This document shows positions 34,046 through 46,957 of a DNA stretch of 64,000 nucleotides, one piece after another. The DNA comes from Ceratocystis colombiana (lineage: Eukaryota; Ascomycota; Sordariomycetes; Microascales; Ceratocystidaceae). Numbering within the stretch: the stretch's first letter is position 1; each line of letters begins with the position of its first letter. The stretch is taken from positions 1 to 64,000 of the forward strand of contig JAOSLS010000076.1 in assembly GCA_026419805.1 (NCBI GenBank). The letters run 5' to 3'. Below the pieces are notes generated by a model. The model was not told where the DNA came from. It worked only from the letters and a program-made list of their open reading frames with translations, and did no database searches. A program made the position numbers and the translations under genes.

Positions 34046-37000
34046 AGGTTAGAGGTTCCTTAGAAGTAGATATAGTAGTTAATAGATTCTATCCAACTAC
34101 TGCTTTAGTAGACTCAGGGAATATAACCTCTATCATTATACCTAATCATATATATAAATAGCTTGACCTATATAGATCTATACTCATTACCCCACTATAT
34201 CTAGCCCTATTTAATAACTGACCTACTTCAATAGTGACTGAAGTTACCTACTTCCTCATAGATATTAGGGGACTAGAGGAATAGGTTTCAGTACTAGTCA
34301 TCCTAAATATGAAATAGGATGAAATCCTCATCAGCTACCTATAGTGTAAAGTGCACTTAGCTATGATTAACTATAAGTATGACTGACTAATCTTCCCCTA
34401 CTTCTCTATTCCCTACTCCTCCTAGACTAAGGTACCTAGGAGACCCTAAGAGATCTATATAGTATAGGTATAGAATAGTATATAAACTATAGTACAATAG
34501 GAAACCCTAGAACACCTACTAGTATTCATAGCATCCCTTAAGGATATCAACCTAGCTCTTTACAAGTTAGCTAAGGAAGAGGGACTAGTTGACCTAAGCT
34601 AGGTAGATAAGATTCCCCTATAGGTGACCTCTGATAACTATATTACTTTTGATCCTGAAGCCCTATATATATACTGACTTCCCCCTTTGAGAAAGGGAAT
34701 GAACTATAAGATCAACCTTATAGTTCCTGACAGTGAGGCCCCTTAGGGCCCCCTATATAAAATGTTATATAAGGAACTACTTATACTCTGCTAGACCCTC
34801 CTAAACCTATTGAAGAAGAAATTCATCTGAATCAGTAGCTCTACTACTACTGCCCTAATCCTATTTGTCTAGAAACCTAGGGGAGGCTTACACTTCTGTA
34901 TTGACTACTGAGCACTAAACAAATGTATGGAAAAGGATTATTTCCCCCTTCCTAAGTTCAATGAAACCCTATATAGAATCTATAAAGTGTAATAGTTCAC
35001 TAAGTTCAATGTGGTCTTAGCATTCTACAATATCTGTATTAAGCTAGGAGATAAGTAGAAGACTGTATTCTACACTAGGCTAGGGAGTTTTGAGTGGAAT
35101 GTTATGCTATTCAGGTTAGCTAATGCCCTAGTGTAGTTCTAGTGCTTCCTAAACTCAGTATTGCAGGAGTACCTAGATGACTTTTGCTTAGTATATGTAG
35201 ATGATATACTAGTCTTCTCAGAAGGTTCACTAGAGGATCACTATAGGAAGGCTAACTAGGTCCTTGAGAAACTAGTTCACACTAGCCTCATAGTTGACAT
35301 TGACAAGTGTGTATTTACTATTCAAGAAGTCAAGTATCTAGGCTATATTCTTATACTAGGGAGAGCTAAGATAGACTATGTAAAAGTTATAGCTATAAAA
35401 GAATAGGAAGTCCCTACTATATATAAGGAAGTATAGTCCTTTATAGGTTTTATAAATTTCTACTAGATCTTTATCAAAGACTTTTCAGTACTAGCCTATC
35501 TATTAGTAGAGCTAACAGCTGTAAAGAACCTATTCATATAGTCCCTAGAAGCTGAGAAAGCCTTCTAAAATCTCAAAGATACATTTTACTCTACCCCTAT
35601 CCTGAAAACCTTTGACTATAACCTACTAATGACACTAGAAGTAGATTCATCAGGTTATAGTATAGGTGCTATCCTCCTTCAATGACATAGTAAATAGCTA
35701 TTCCTATATATATACCTCAGTAAGAAGTTATCACTAGTAGAAGCTAACTATAAGATCTATAATAAAGAGTTACTAGTGATTATAAGGGCTCTCAAGGAAT
35801 AGAGGGGAGAACTGAAAGAGGCCTAATACCCTATATATGTACTAACTGACCACTGAAACCTCATACACTTTACAGAGACCTACTAGCTCATAGAATAGTA
35901 AGCTCAATAGGCCCTACTTCTATCAGAATATAACCTTGAGCTTGAACACTGCCCTAGGCAGCTATCCCCCCTCCCTAATACACTGTCCTACTTGAATACA
36001 CCTAAAGACACCAATGACCCCTATATCACTATATAGAAGTGCTAACTGCTCTAGCTAGATAGAAATAGGTTAATGAAAGTATAGTGAGTTGAAGTGTCTA
36101 ATGAGTTACCTACCTCCCCCTTCTATAGTGCCCCCCTATATAAGCTATAGGAAGAAGCCATCAAATCTAATGATATATACTCCCTTATATAAAGTGTAGT
36201 AGCTATAGGAGTACTATACTAGCTAGAGACCCTTAAAGGTATATAGAAAGTCTCTATATTAGAATATACCCTTGATATAGCAGAATACCTCTACTAGTAT
36301 AACTGAATTTAGATACTAGTGTCAGAGCCCCTCTATATAGGACTACTACAGGTAATCCATGACTCTACAGTGTTAATTCACCTAGGAAAAAGGATAATAG
36401 TCTCTGAGTTAGCTAAATAGTACTTCTAGCTATATTATATAGAAGATACTATACACTTCTACTATAACTACAAGTTGTGTAGAAGTGTGAATACATAGTA
36501 GTAGATAAAGCAAGGGCTACTAAAGGGACTGCCTATGCTAGATTAGATATAGTGGGATATTAGGCTTAATATAGTAGGCCTATTAGCTATAGTAGAGTAG
36601 GATAGGCACTCTTACTAGTATATTATAATACTTGTCAACTACCTCTCTAAGGGAGTAATCCTAATCCTATACTACTCTATAGACATCCTATACCTAGTAG
36701 GATAGTTCTTAGAGTACTACTACCCTTGCTATAGTCTCCCTATAATAATTACATTAGATAGATAGTTCATAGGTGTATTCTAGAGGTATCTCTATACTAT
36801 ACTATAAGTAGAATACTACCTCTCTATAGCTTATCACCTATAGATAAATAGAGCTATAGAAAGAGTCAATAGTGAGATTAAGATGAAACTAACTAAGCTC
36901 CTCTATAAATATGAGGATTAGTTAAGCTGCCTACTATTAGTAGAATTCACCCTTAATATAGCTACTAGCTCTATAATAAACACCTCTATATTTACTATAT

Positions 37001-37656
37001 ATCATAGTTATATTCTAGACCTAGTGGAACTCAACCTATCCACACTGAACTCCCTTGAATCCCTAGACCTGAAGAATAACAGCCCTATAGCACAGGCTAT
37101 ATAGGTGCTCTAGAGCCTCTGAGATATAGTAACATAGGCCTGAGCTACACTATCTGACACCTGAGTCACTATAGAGGAGTAGAGTAACTAGAAGTGTCTC
37201 CTATACTAATACTTTAAGGCAGGTGATTAGGTTTAGGTCTTAAAGAGTTCACACACATAATAATAAGAAGGACTAGGGTATAAACTATAGCCTTGATACA
37301 CTAAGGCCTAGGTCAAGGAACTAGTAGGAACACATACCTACTAGCTTAATATATAAGGGGCCTAAGGCTATGATATATTCTATACTAATTGACTACATTA
37401 CATTAGTTTAGACCTATTCCTATCATAAGATATATATCTAGTTAAACTAGATCTAGTGATAATAGATAGTATACTAGAATAGGAAGTAGAGAAGATCTTA
37501 GGACACTGCCCTACCAGCTATACTTGAGAGGAAAGCTACTATATCAAGTGGTGAGGCTACTAAAAAGCAACTTGGGAGCCAGTATCTATACTAGAGGATA
37601 TAGAAGCATTAGAAGTTTATTTACATAAAGAAGGAAGGATCTAAGTATCTGATTGA
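34010..37656 (+). pseudogene. C1 pol, RIP-degraded
   Basis: Protease L-V-D-S-G with Asp at 34111-34113. RT has Y-V-D-D intact at 35194-35205. In the integrase the first Asp reads Asn (36568-36570). The chromodomain region is about 37480-37620 (W-E-V-E-K-I-L equivalent). The likely natural stop is TGA 37654-37656. A purine tract ends at 37716 just before the LTR. Dozens of internal stops. Confidence 0.9.
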
Positions 37657-37719
37657 CAAGAAGTTCACTACCCTTCCTCTCCTACCTATTAGGGGAAAAA
37701 GAAAAGGAGGAGGGGCTGA

Positions 37720-38109
37720 TATTAGGGTCTACAGCCTATAGAGGCTTTGCCTAGGGCCTTTCCCTTAGTCATAATCCCCCTGAGACAGTATATCTGTTCA
37801 GGGCCTGCTTTAGATGCAGTCACTAGAAACAGCCTATTCATTAGGGCATGCCTTAGACACAACCACCAGAAATAGCCTATTCATCAGACATGTCTCAGAT
37901 GTAATCACTGGAGACAGCATATTCATTAAGACCTCTCTCCTAGAATAGTCCCAGGGGTCTAGACCTTTAGCAAGAAGCAGTCCATCTTTCTTCAGTATAA
38001 AGTAGTATAGAACCCTCTATCATCTGTAGTATTAGTTAGTTCTTGCTTCTTCAACAATTGTTTCTATTCTTATGCCAATACATCCTTTTGTTTGATTGAC
38101 TCCCTTACA
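37720..38109 (+). repeat. C1 3' LTR (390 bp)
   Basis: TATTAGGG (from TGTTAGGG) ... CCCTTACA. Same length as all other C LTRs. Confidence 0.95.
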
Positions 38110-38951
38110 TATATTCCATATAGATTATTTAGAGTTTCCTTGACTAGGGGCAGTAGGTATTAGTCTTTGATAGTCATAGTGTTTAAGGTATGATAATTAA
38201 TATAGAAATATAGTCCTCTATTAGCCTTCTTTATAAATAGAATAGGAGAGGTAATATATAAGGAGCTAGGATAGATAAAACCTTTCTAGAGATTTTCATT
38301 AAGCTATTCTTAGAGGGCTTTTAGTTCATCTTAGGATATAGAGTACAGGGGCCTAAAAGGCAGTTTCACACCTTCTACCAGGGGGATATAGTAGTCTATA
38401 GGTCAGTGTAGTAGTAGTTTTTCTACCTCATGAGGGGAGAAAACATTAGTGAAGTCTAACAATTCAGTAGGTAGGGAAAAAGGTTCAGGTTTCTAAGGAC
38501 TTATAGAGTCTAGGGAGTCAGGGCAGTTTAGGATTTAATTGATTTCTTCTAGTATTATTATAAATAGTCAATAGGCAGACTAGTAGGAGTAGGTAATAGT
38601 ACCTTCCTTTGAGATTAGGATAATATTTAGGCTATAAAGGGCTAGGGGTCATAGGGGCAAGTTACTAGGTTGATCTTTATAGAGGACATTGTATAAGGCT
38701 TAAAGCTTCTTAGGCTTACTAGGAATATTATAGTGGTTTTAGTAGTATTCACTATCAAAAGTGATTGAGTAATTAGTGAAGTAGATAGTTAGGTTATATT
38801 ACTTTAGCTAAGGCATACCTAAGATAATAGGGTAATGAGTGAGCTATATAATAAAGAACAAAACATTCTTCTAATAGTGATTATTTATATAGAGGAATGT
38901 ATAGATATAATGAGTATATTTCCTAGCTTCAATTTCTCTTCTATTGAATAC
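38110..38951 (-). pseudogene. A3: reversed A-family pol fragment (protease-RT linker and RT start)
   Basis: The minus strand matches A1 from about 9158 to 9419 and, without F, 14756 to about 15330. It thus gives an empty site for the F insertion (around 38690). It is bounded by the C1 3' LTR on one side and the D LTR on the other. No catalytic motif is included. Heavily decayed. Confidence 0.85.
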
Positions 38952-39188
38952 TGTAAGGGCTGTGCCTGGAAGGACATGCTGGCCAGCCCCACTATAGAAG
39001 ACCTACCCCATAAAAGGGGACTATAAGAACCTTCCTCACTAATTAGCTAGTTTAGAGTAGTTTCCCTTTCCTTTCCTCTCTAATGTATAATCTTTGACCA
39101 TCTCTAAACCTACTTATATGAATATCTATAGGCTAACCTGTGACATAATTATGTATTCCCCTAATGAATTTCTTTTCTCCCCCTATAA
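38952..39188 (+). mobile_element. Element D, segment 1: 5' LTR start
   Basis: TGTAAGGG begins abruptly inside A3, where A2 homology ends, which marks an LTR end. Left flank AATAC (38947-38951). The segment is interrupted by C2 and continues at 50913. The inner end of this LTR is not certain; it lies before the T-run at about 50929. Confidence 0.7.
39184..39188. repeat. Target-site duplication of C2 (TATAA), left copy
   Basis: Repeated at 50908-50912 on the other side of C2. Confidence 0.93.
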
Positions 39189-39578
39189 TGTAAGGGAGTG
39201 AATCAAACAAAAGGATGTATTGGCATAAGAACAGAAACAATTGTTGAAGAAGCAAGAACTAACTAATACTACAGATGATGGAGGGTTCTACACTACTTTA
39301 TACTAAAGAAAGATGGACTGCTTCTTGTTAAAGGTCTAGACCCCTGGGACCATTCCAGGAGAGAGGTCTTAATGGATATGCTGTCTCTGGCAATTGCATC
39401 TGAGACATGTCCAATGAATAGGCTGTTTCTAGTGGTTGTGTCTAAGGTATGCCCCAATGAATAGGCTGTTTCCAGTGACTGCATCTAAAGCAGGCCCTGA
39501 ATGGATAGGCTGTCTCAGGGGGATTGTGACTAAGGGAAAGGCCTTAGGCAAAGCCTCTATGGGTTATAGACCCTAATA
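39189..39578 (-). repeat. C2 3' LTR (390 bp)
   Basis: On the plus strand it starts TGTAAGGG and ends near CCTAATA. It pairs with 50518-50907. Confidence 0.93.
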
Positions 39579-39641
39579 TCAGCCCCTCCTCCTTTTCTTT
39601 TTCCTCTAATGGGTAGGAGAGGAAGGGTGGTGAACTTCTTG

Positions 39642-41100
39642 TCAATCAGATACTCAGATCCTTCCTTCTTTATATAAATAAACTTCTAATGCTTCTGTAT
39701 CCTCTAGTGTAGATACTGGCTCCTAAGTTGCTTTCTAGTAGCCTCACCACTTGATGTAGTAGCTTTCCTCTCAAGTACAGCTGGCAGGGCAGTGTCCTAA
39801 GATCTTCTCTACTTCCTATTCTAGTATACTATCTACTATCACTGGATCTGGTTCAACTGGATATATGTCTTGTGATAGGAATAGGTCTGAACTAATGTAA
39901 TGTAGTTGATTAGTATAGAATATATCATGGCCTTAGGCCCCTTATATGTCAAGCTAGTAGGTGTGTGTTCCCACTAGTTCCTTGACCTAGGCCTTAGTGT
40001 ATTAAGGCTATAGTTTATACCCTGGTCCTTCTTATTGTTATGTGTGTGAACTCTTTGAGACCTAAACCCAATCACCTGCCTTGAAGTGTTGGTGTGGGAG
40101 ACACTTCCAGTTGCTCTATTCCTCCATAGTGACTTAGGTGTTAGATAGTGTAGCTTAGGCCTATGTTACTGTGTCTTGGAGGCTCTGGAGCACCTGTGTG
40201 GCCTGTGCTATAGGGCTGTTGTTCTTCAGGTCTAGGGATTCAAGGGAGTTCAGTATAGATGGGTTGAGTTCCACTAAGTCTAGATTATAACTATGACACA
40301 TAGCAAATGTAGAGGTGTTTGTTATAGAGCTAGTGGCTGCATTAAGGGTGAATTCCACTAATGGCAGGCAGCTTAACCAATCCTTATGTTTATAGAGGAG
40401 CTTAGTTAGTTTTGTCTTGATCTCACTATTGACTCTTTCTATAGCTCCATTCATCTGTAGGTGATAAGCTGTGGAGAGGTGGTATTCTACTTGTAGTATA
40501 GTATAGAGATGCCTCTAGAATACACCTGTGAACTATCTATCTGATGTAATTGTTATAGGGAGACTATAGCAGGGGTAGTAGTGCTCTAAGAACTGTCCTA
40601 CTAGGTATAGGATGTCCATGGAGTGGTATGGGATTAGGATTACTCCCTTGGAGAGGTGGTTGACAAGTGTTATGATATACTGGTAAGAGTGCCTATCCTG
40701 CTCTACTATAGCTAATGGGCCCACTATGTCAAGCCTAATATCCTACTATATCTGATCTGGCATAGGCAGTCCCTTTAGTAGCCCTTGCTTCATCTGCCAC
40801 TGTGTATTCACACTTCTACATAACTCACAGTTATAGTAGAAGTGTGTAGTATCTTCTGTATAATGTGGCCAGAAGTACTGTTTAGCTAACTCAGAGACTA
40901 TTGTCCTTTTTCCTAGGTGAATTAACACTGTAGAGTCATGGATTACCTGTAGTAGTCCTGTGTAGAGGGGCTCTGACACTGGTATCTAAATTCAGTTATA
41001 CTAGTGGAGGTGTTCTGCTATATTGAGGGTACATTCCAATATAGAGACTTTCCATGTACCTTTGAGGGCCTCTGGCTAGCATAGTGCTCCTATAGCTACT
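39642..41100 (-). pseudogene. C2 pol, 3' half: integrase core and chromodomain
   Basis: Integrase blocks are open at 40979-40746, 40724-40533 and 40454-40161 (minus). Asp 40730-40728 and Asp 40541-40539 are encoded, and E-R-V-N-S-E follows near 40440. A chromodomain lies near 39870-39680. The natural stop is likely at 39644-39642. The upstream half continues at 46958 beyond C3. Confidence 0.88.
41096..41100. repeat. Target-site duplication of C3 (CTACT), left copy
   Basis: Repeated at 46958-46962. In C3 itself the homologous sequence has this motif once, near 43010. Confidence 0.93.
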
Positions 41101-41490
41101 TGTAAGGGAGCGAATCAAACAAAAGGATGTATTGGCATAAGAACAGAAACAATTGTTGAAGAAGCAAGAACTAACTAATACTACAGATGATGGAGGGTTC
41201 TACACTACTTTATACTGAAGAAAGATGGACTGCTTCTTGTTGAAGGTCTAGACCCCTGGGACTATTCCAGGAGAGAGGTCTTAATGGATATGCTATCTCT
41301 GGTGATTGTGTCTGAGACATGTCTGATGAATAGGCTGTTTCCAGTGGTTGTGTCTAAGGTATGCCCTAATGAATAGGCTGTTTCTAGTGACTGTATCTAA
41401 AGCAGGCCCTGAACAGATAGGCTGTCTCAGGGGGATTGTGACTAAGGGAAAGGCCCTAGGCAAAGCCTCTATGGGTTATAGACCCTAATA
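41101..41490 (-). repeat. C3 3' LTR (390 bp)
   Basis: Plus strand TGTAAGGG ... CCCTAATA. It keeps one CpG at about 41111. Confidence 0.95.
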
Positions 41491-41553
41491 TCAGCCCCTC
41501 CTCCTTTTCTTTTTCCTCTAATGGGTGGGAGAGGAAGGGTGGTGAACTTCTTG

Positions 41554-44500
41554 TCAATCAGATACTTAGATCCTTCCTTCTTTGTGTAAATAAACTTCTA
41601 ATGCTTCTGTATCCTCTAGTGTAGATGCTGGCTCCCAAGTTGCTTTCTAGTAGCCTTGCCACTTGATGTGGTAGCTTTCCTCTTGAGTATAGCTGGCAGG
41701 GTAGTGTCCTAAGATCTTCTCTACTTCCCATTCTAGTACACTATCCACTATTACTGGATCTGGTTCAACTGGATGTGTGTCTTGTGATGGGAATAGGTCT
41801 GAACTAATGTAATGTAGTTGATTAGTATAGAACATATCATAGCCTTAGGCCCCTTGTATATCAAGCTAGTAGGTGTGTGTTCCCACTGGTTCCTTGACCT
41901 AGGCCTTAGTGTATTGAGGCTATAGTTTGTGCCCTGGTCCTTCTTGTTATTGTGTGTGTGAACTCTTTGAGACCTAAACCCAATCACCTGCCTTGAAGTG
42001 TCAGTGTAGGAGATGCTTCCAGTTGCTCTATTCCTCTATAGTGACTCAGGTGTTAGATAGTGTAGCTCAGGCCTATGTTACTATGTCTCAGAGGCTCTGG
42101 AGCACCTGTGTGGCCTGTGCTATAGGGCTATTGTTCTTTAGGTCTAGGGATTCAAGGGAGTTCAGTGCAGATGGGTTGAGTTCTACTAGGTCTAGATCAT
42201 AACTATGATACATAGTAAATGTAGAGGTGTTTGTTGTAGAGCTAGTGGCTGTGTTAAGGGTGAATTCCACTAATAGTAGGCAGCTTAACTAATCCTCATG
42301 TTTATAGAGGAGCTTAGTTAGTTTCATCTTAATCTCACTATTGACTCTTTCTATAGCTCTATTCATCTATAGGTGATAAGCTGTGGAGAGGCAGTGTTCT
42401 ACTTATAGTATAGTATAGAGACACCTCTAGAATGCACCTGTGAACTGTCTATCTGATGTAATTATTGTAGGGAGACTATAGTGGGGGTAGTAGTGCTCTA
42501 AGAACTGTCCTGCTAGGTATAGGATATCTATAGAGTGGTATGGGATTAGGATTACTCCCTTTGAGAGGTGGTTGACAAGTGTCATGATGTACTGGTAAGA
42601 GTGCCTATCCTGCTCTACTGCAGCTAATAGGCCTACCATGTCAAGCCTAATATCCTGCCATATCTGATCTAGCACAGGCAGTCCCTTCAGTAGCCCTTGC
42701 TTCATCTGCTGCTGTGTGTTCACACTTCCACATAACTCATAGTTATAGCAGAAGTGTACAGTATCTTCTGTATAATGTGGCCAGAAGTACTGTTTGGCTA
42801 ACTCAGAGACTATTGTCCTTTTTCCTAGGTGAATTAACACTGTGGAGTCATGGATTGCCTGTAGTAGTCCTGTGTAGAGGGGCTCTGACACTGGTATCTA
42901 AATTCAGTTATACCAGTAGAGGTGTTCCACTGTGTCAAGGGTATATTCTGATATAGAGACTTTCTATGTACCTTTGAGGGCCTCTGGCCAGCATGGTGCT
43001 CCTGCAGCTACTGCACTTTGTGTAAGGGAGTATACATCATCAGATTTGATGGCTTCTTCCCATAGCTTGCATAGGGGGGCACTGCAGAAGGGGGAGGTGG
43101 GTAACTCATTGGACACTTCAACTCACTGTACTTTCATTAACCTGTTTCTGTCCAGCTGGAGCAGTTAGTGCTTCTATGCAGTGATATAGGGGTCATTGGT
43201 GTCTTTGGGTGTATTCAAGTGGGACAGTGCATCAGGGAGGGGGGACAGCTTCCTAGGGTAGTGTTTAAGCTTGAGGTTATATTCCAATAGAAGTAGGGCC
43301 CATTGAGCTTACTGTTCTGTGAGCTGGCAGGTCTCTGTAAAGTGCATGAGGTTTCAGTGGTTGGTTAGTACATGTATAGGGTGTTGGGCCCCTTTCAGTT
43401 CTCCCCTCCATTCCTTGAGAGCCCTTATGATTACTAGTAACTCTTTGTCATAGATCTTGTAGTTGGCTTCTGCTAGTGATAACTTCTTGCTGAGGTATAC
43501 ACATGGGAATAGCTGTTTACTATGTTATTGAAGGAGGACAGCACCTATGCTATAACCTGATGAATCTGCTTCCAGTGTCATTAGTAGGTCATGGTCAAAG
43601 GTTTTCAGGATAGGGGCAGAGTAAAATATGTCTTTGAGATTTTAGAAGGCTTTCTCAGCTTCTAGGGACCACATGAATAGGTTCTTTGCAGCTGTTAGCT
43701 CCACTAATGGATAGGCTAGTGCTGAAAAGTCTTTGATGAAGATCTAGTAGAAATTCACAAAACCTATGAAGGACTGTACTTCCTTATATGTGGTAGGGAC
43801 TTCCTATTCTTTCACAGCTATGACTTTTGCATAGTCTATCTTAGCTCTCCCTGGTGTGAGAATATAGCCTAGATACTTGACTTCTTGAACAGTGAATGTA
43901 CACTTATCAATGTCAACTATGAGGCTGGCATGAACTAGTTTCTCAAGGACCTAGTTAGCCTTCCTGTAGTGATCCTCTAGTGAACCTTCTGAGAAGACTA
44001 GTACATCATCTACATATGCTGAGCAAAAGTCATCTAGGTACTCCTGTAATACTGAGTTTAGGAAGTGCTGGAACTGTGCTAGGGCATTAGCCAACCTGAA
44101 TAGCATCACATTCCACTCAAAACTCCCTAGCCTGGTGTGGAATGCAGTCTTCCACTCATCTCCTGGCTTGATACAGATGTTGTGGAATGCTAAGACCACA
44201 TTGAACTTAGTGAACTATTGCACTTTATGGATTCTACACAGGGTTTCATTGAACTTAGGAAGGGGGAAATGATCCTTTTCCATGTATTTGTTCAGTGCTT
44301 AGTAGTCAATACAGAAGCATAAGCCTCCCCTAGGTTTCTGGACAAATAGGATTAGGGCAGTAGTAGTAGAGCTACTGATTTAGATGAATTTCTTCTTCAA
44401 TAGGTTCAGGAGGGTCTGGTGGAGCACAAGTAGTTCCTTGTGTGACATTTTATACAGGGGGCCCTAGGGGGCCTTACTGTCAGGAACTGTGAGGTTGATC

Positions 44501-45200
44501 TTATAGTTCATTCCCTTTCTCAAAGGGGGAAGTCAGTGTGTGTACAGGGCTTTAGGATTGAAAGCAATGTGGTTATCAGGGGTCACCTATGGGGGAATCT
44601 TGTCTGCCTAGCTTAGGTCAACTGGTCCCTCTTCCTTGGCTAACTTGTGAAGAGCTAGGTTGATATCCTTGAGGGATACTGTGAATACTGGTAGGTGTTC
44701 TGGGGTTTCCCATTGTGCTATGGTTTGTACACTATTCTGCACCTGTGCTATACAGATCTCTCAGGGTCTCCTAGGTACCTTGGCCTGGGAGGAGTAGGGA
44801 ATAGAGAAGTAGGGGAAGATTAGTTGGTCATACTCACAGTTGATCATGGCTAAGTGTACTTTGCACTATGGGTAGCTGATGAGGATTTTGTCCTGTTTCA
44901 TATTTAGGATAACTAGTGCTGAAACCTATTCCTCTAGTCCCCTAATGTCTATGAGGAAGTGGGTAACTTCAGTCACTGTTGAAGCAGGTTAGTCATTAAA
45001 TAGGGCTAGATGTAGTGGGGTGATGAGTGTAGATCTGTATAGGTCAAGCTGTTTACACATATGATCAGGTATAATGATGGAGGTTATATTCCCTGAGTCT
45101 ACTAAAGCAGTGGTTGGATGGAATCCATTAACTACTATGTCTACTTCTAAGGAACCTCCAACCTCTAATTTCTCATAATGTGTTGGCAGCTCTTCTGGCA
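41554..45200 (-). pseudogene. C3 pol: protease-RT-RNase H-integrase-chromodomain
   Basis: Protease L-V-D-S-G intact (Asp 45099-45097). RT block 44199-43951 with Y-V-D-D at 44016-44005. The integrase block 42891-42427 has zinc ligands H14 and H21, C54, but the other Cys (residue 51) reads Tyr. Catalytic Asp 42642-42640 and Asp 42453-42451 are present, and Glu 42351-42349 falls in R-A-I-E-R-V-N. The chromodomain W-E-V-E-K-I-L starts near 41730 and ends with Y-x-I-K-W-Q-G-Y and T-W-E-P at about 41625. The stop is TGA near 41554. Internal stops still break it. Confidence 0.92.
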
Positions 45201-46400
45201 GTGTCTCTTTCCTCTGAAGGTGACTATCTATAGAGGGTACTCTTTTCCTGGGGTCCTAGCCTGTGGGCCAGGTGACTCATCTTCTAAACCTTCAGTATCA
45301 GAGTCCATGACTAAAGGGGGCTGGGCTATTATACAGGACACCTGGGCCTTTCTTTCTGATGGGTGAACAGGGGGGGCATAGGGGTAGCTGCTGACAGTAT
45401 GTCCTGAGGCCCTGTAGTGGAAACATAGTCTATCCTGACAGTGTTAGGCAAGGACTTCATCTGAGACCTAGACTGCTCATCAGTGTTGACCTTTGGAGTT
45501 GTACACTGTGTACATCTGTATCTAGTCTATGTAGTCATCTCCTTTAGCAGTTGTAGGAGGCTCTCTAGGGGCTGGTGGGGCCCTCTATAATAGGCTAGGA
45601 TGTGAAGATGACACTAAGGCTGTATAGTAGGCCTTGTGCTAGTTAACTGCTTACATCTCTTACTAAAGCTCTTGGACCTATAGTACCTATGCATTATATT
45701 CCTTAGGTAGAATTACAAAATAGTAGTATAAGACATCTATGATCTTTGGGGAGATAGAAGTCTTTAGGAGTTTGATTTTTTAGTAGTCAGTGAACTCATC
45801 ACAACCTGAGAGGTATAAGAGCTCTTCAAACCACTGCAGGTAGGTGTCAAATGACTTGTTTCCTTGGTGGAGTTGATATAGAGCATGGCAGGCCTTGCCT
45901 ACTGCTATTGGGTCATAGTACTTGGTATACATCATCTTTAGGAAAGATTCTCCTGAGAGGAGGTGGGCTACATCTAGGCATTAGACCTGTGCTGTGGCAT
46001 AATGTGTAGTAGGTCCTTTGAGTTTGTTGATTACTGTGGCAATGAACTCCTTGTCAGTGTTTGGGAATTCCTTGTCAACCTCCTACTTCATTTAGAGGTA
46101 TTGGTAGTACATTGGGAAATCCTTAAGATCTCCCTTGAATGTGGGAGCCTCTATCTTAGGGTGATATGAGGTGCTCCCTATGGTCTTCTGTGTAGGTAAT
46201 CCTAAGAGGTGTTTGAATTGTACAAATGACTGTCCTTTGGCTTCAACCACAGCCTGGAGTTGTGCAATATAGTAGAGGTAGTTTGTATGAGCTTTAACTG
46301 CTTCATCTACTACTTCTGGAGCAGTGGTATAGGCTACCATTGGGGGGTCTGCTTCCATAGGAGAAGCCTGAGGGGCATTCTCTGGCACTTAGGGGTTCAT
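45165..46400 (-). pseudogene. C3 gag
   Basis: ATG at 46400, but codon 4 is TAA; the next in-frame ATG is 46358-46356 (M-E-A-D-P-P). An open run from 46388 to 46092 includes A-P-T-F-K-G-D-L-K-D-F. The CCHC knuckle (about 45427-45385) has two Cys changed to Tyr. The stop TAG ends at 45165 in the same place as in C1. Confidence 0.85.
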
Positions 46401-46567
46401 TGTGGTGTGGGTCCTGTGGGTTCTGTGTCTTCTGTGGGTTCTATGTCTTTCATGGGGTCCATGGGTTCTATGGGTTCTGTGTCATCTGTGGATTCCATGT
46501 CTTCTATTTCATAAGTACATTCCTTGTAGTGCTGGTGTCACTCAAACAGCAAGAGGAATGATTGTGA

Positions 46568-46957
46568 TGTAAGGGAGTGAATCAAACAAAAGGATGTATT
46601 GGCATAAGAACAGAAACAATCATTGAAGAAGCAAGAACTAACTAATACTACAGATGATGGAGGGTTCTATACTACTTTATACTGAAGAAAGATGGACTGC
46701 TTCTTGTTGAAGGTCTAGACCCCTAGGACTATTCTGGGAGAGAGGTCTTAATAGATATGCTGTCTCCAGTGATTGCATCTGAGACATGTCTGATGAATAG
46801 GCTGTTTCCAGTGGTTGTGTCTAAGGTATGCCCCAATGAATAGGCTGTTTCTGGTGACTGCATCTAAAGCAGGCCCTGAACAGATAGGCTGTCTCAGGGG
46901 GATTGTGACTAAGGGAAAGGCCCTAGGCAAAGCCTCTATGGGTTGCAGACCCTAACA
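46568..46957 (-). repeat. C3 5' LTR (390 bp)
   Basis: Plus strand TGTAAGGG ... CCTAACA. Confidence 0.95.

Larger units (their letters stand above)
32639..38109 (+). mobile_element. LTR retrotransposon C1, 5' LTR lost
   Basis: From 32643 to 37719 the internal region is 5077 bp, exactly as in C4 (51733-56809), followed by a 390-bp 3' LTR. The 5' LTR is missing: only TACA, identical to its last four bases, remains at 32639-32642, as part of the B2 target site TACAT. Right flank TATAT (38110-38114) lies in A3. Very heavy CpA decay. Confidence 0.92.
41101..46957 (-). mobile_element. LTR retrotransposon C3, full length, least decayed C copy
   Basis: 5857 bp, 390-bp LTRs, CTACT target duplication inside C2 pol. 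The two LTRs differ at about 19 positions by my reading, all transitions. Protease, RT and integrase motifs are largely intact and several long open blocks remain. Confidence 0.96.

Noticed and set aside
38835..39026. Plus-strand open frame of 63 codons
   Set aside because: Spans the A3/D boundary, so it is a fusion of two unrelated repeats.
39293..39484. Recurrent 60-63 codon open frames in the C LTRs (also near 46748, 50698, 51437, 56904)
   Set aside because: They fall inside non-coding LTRs and recur only because the LTR recurs; no start context or conservation signal beyond the LTR itself.
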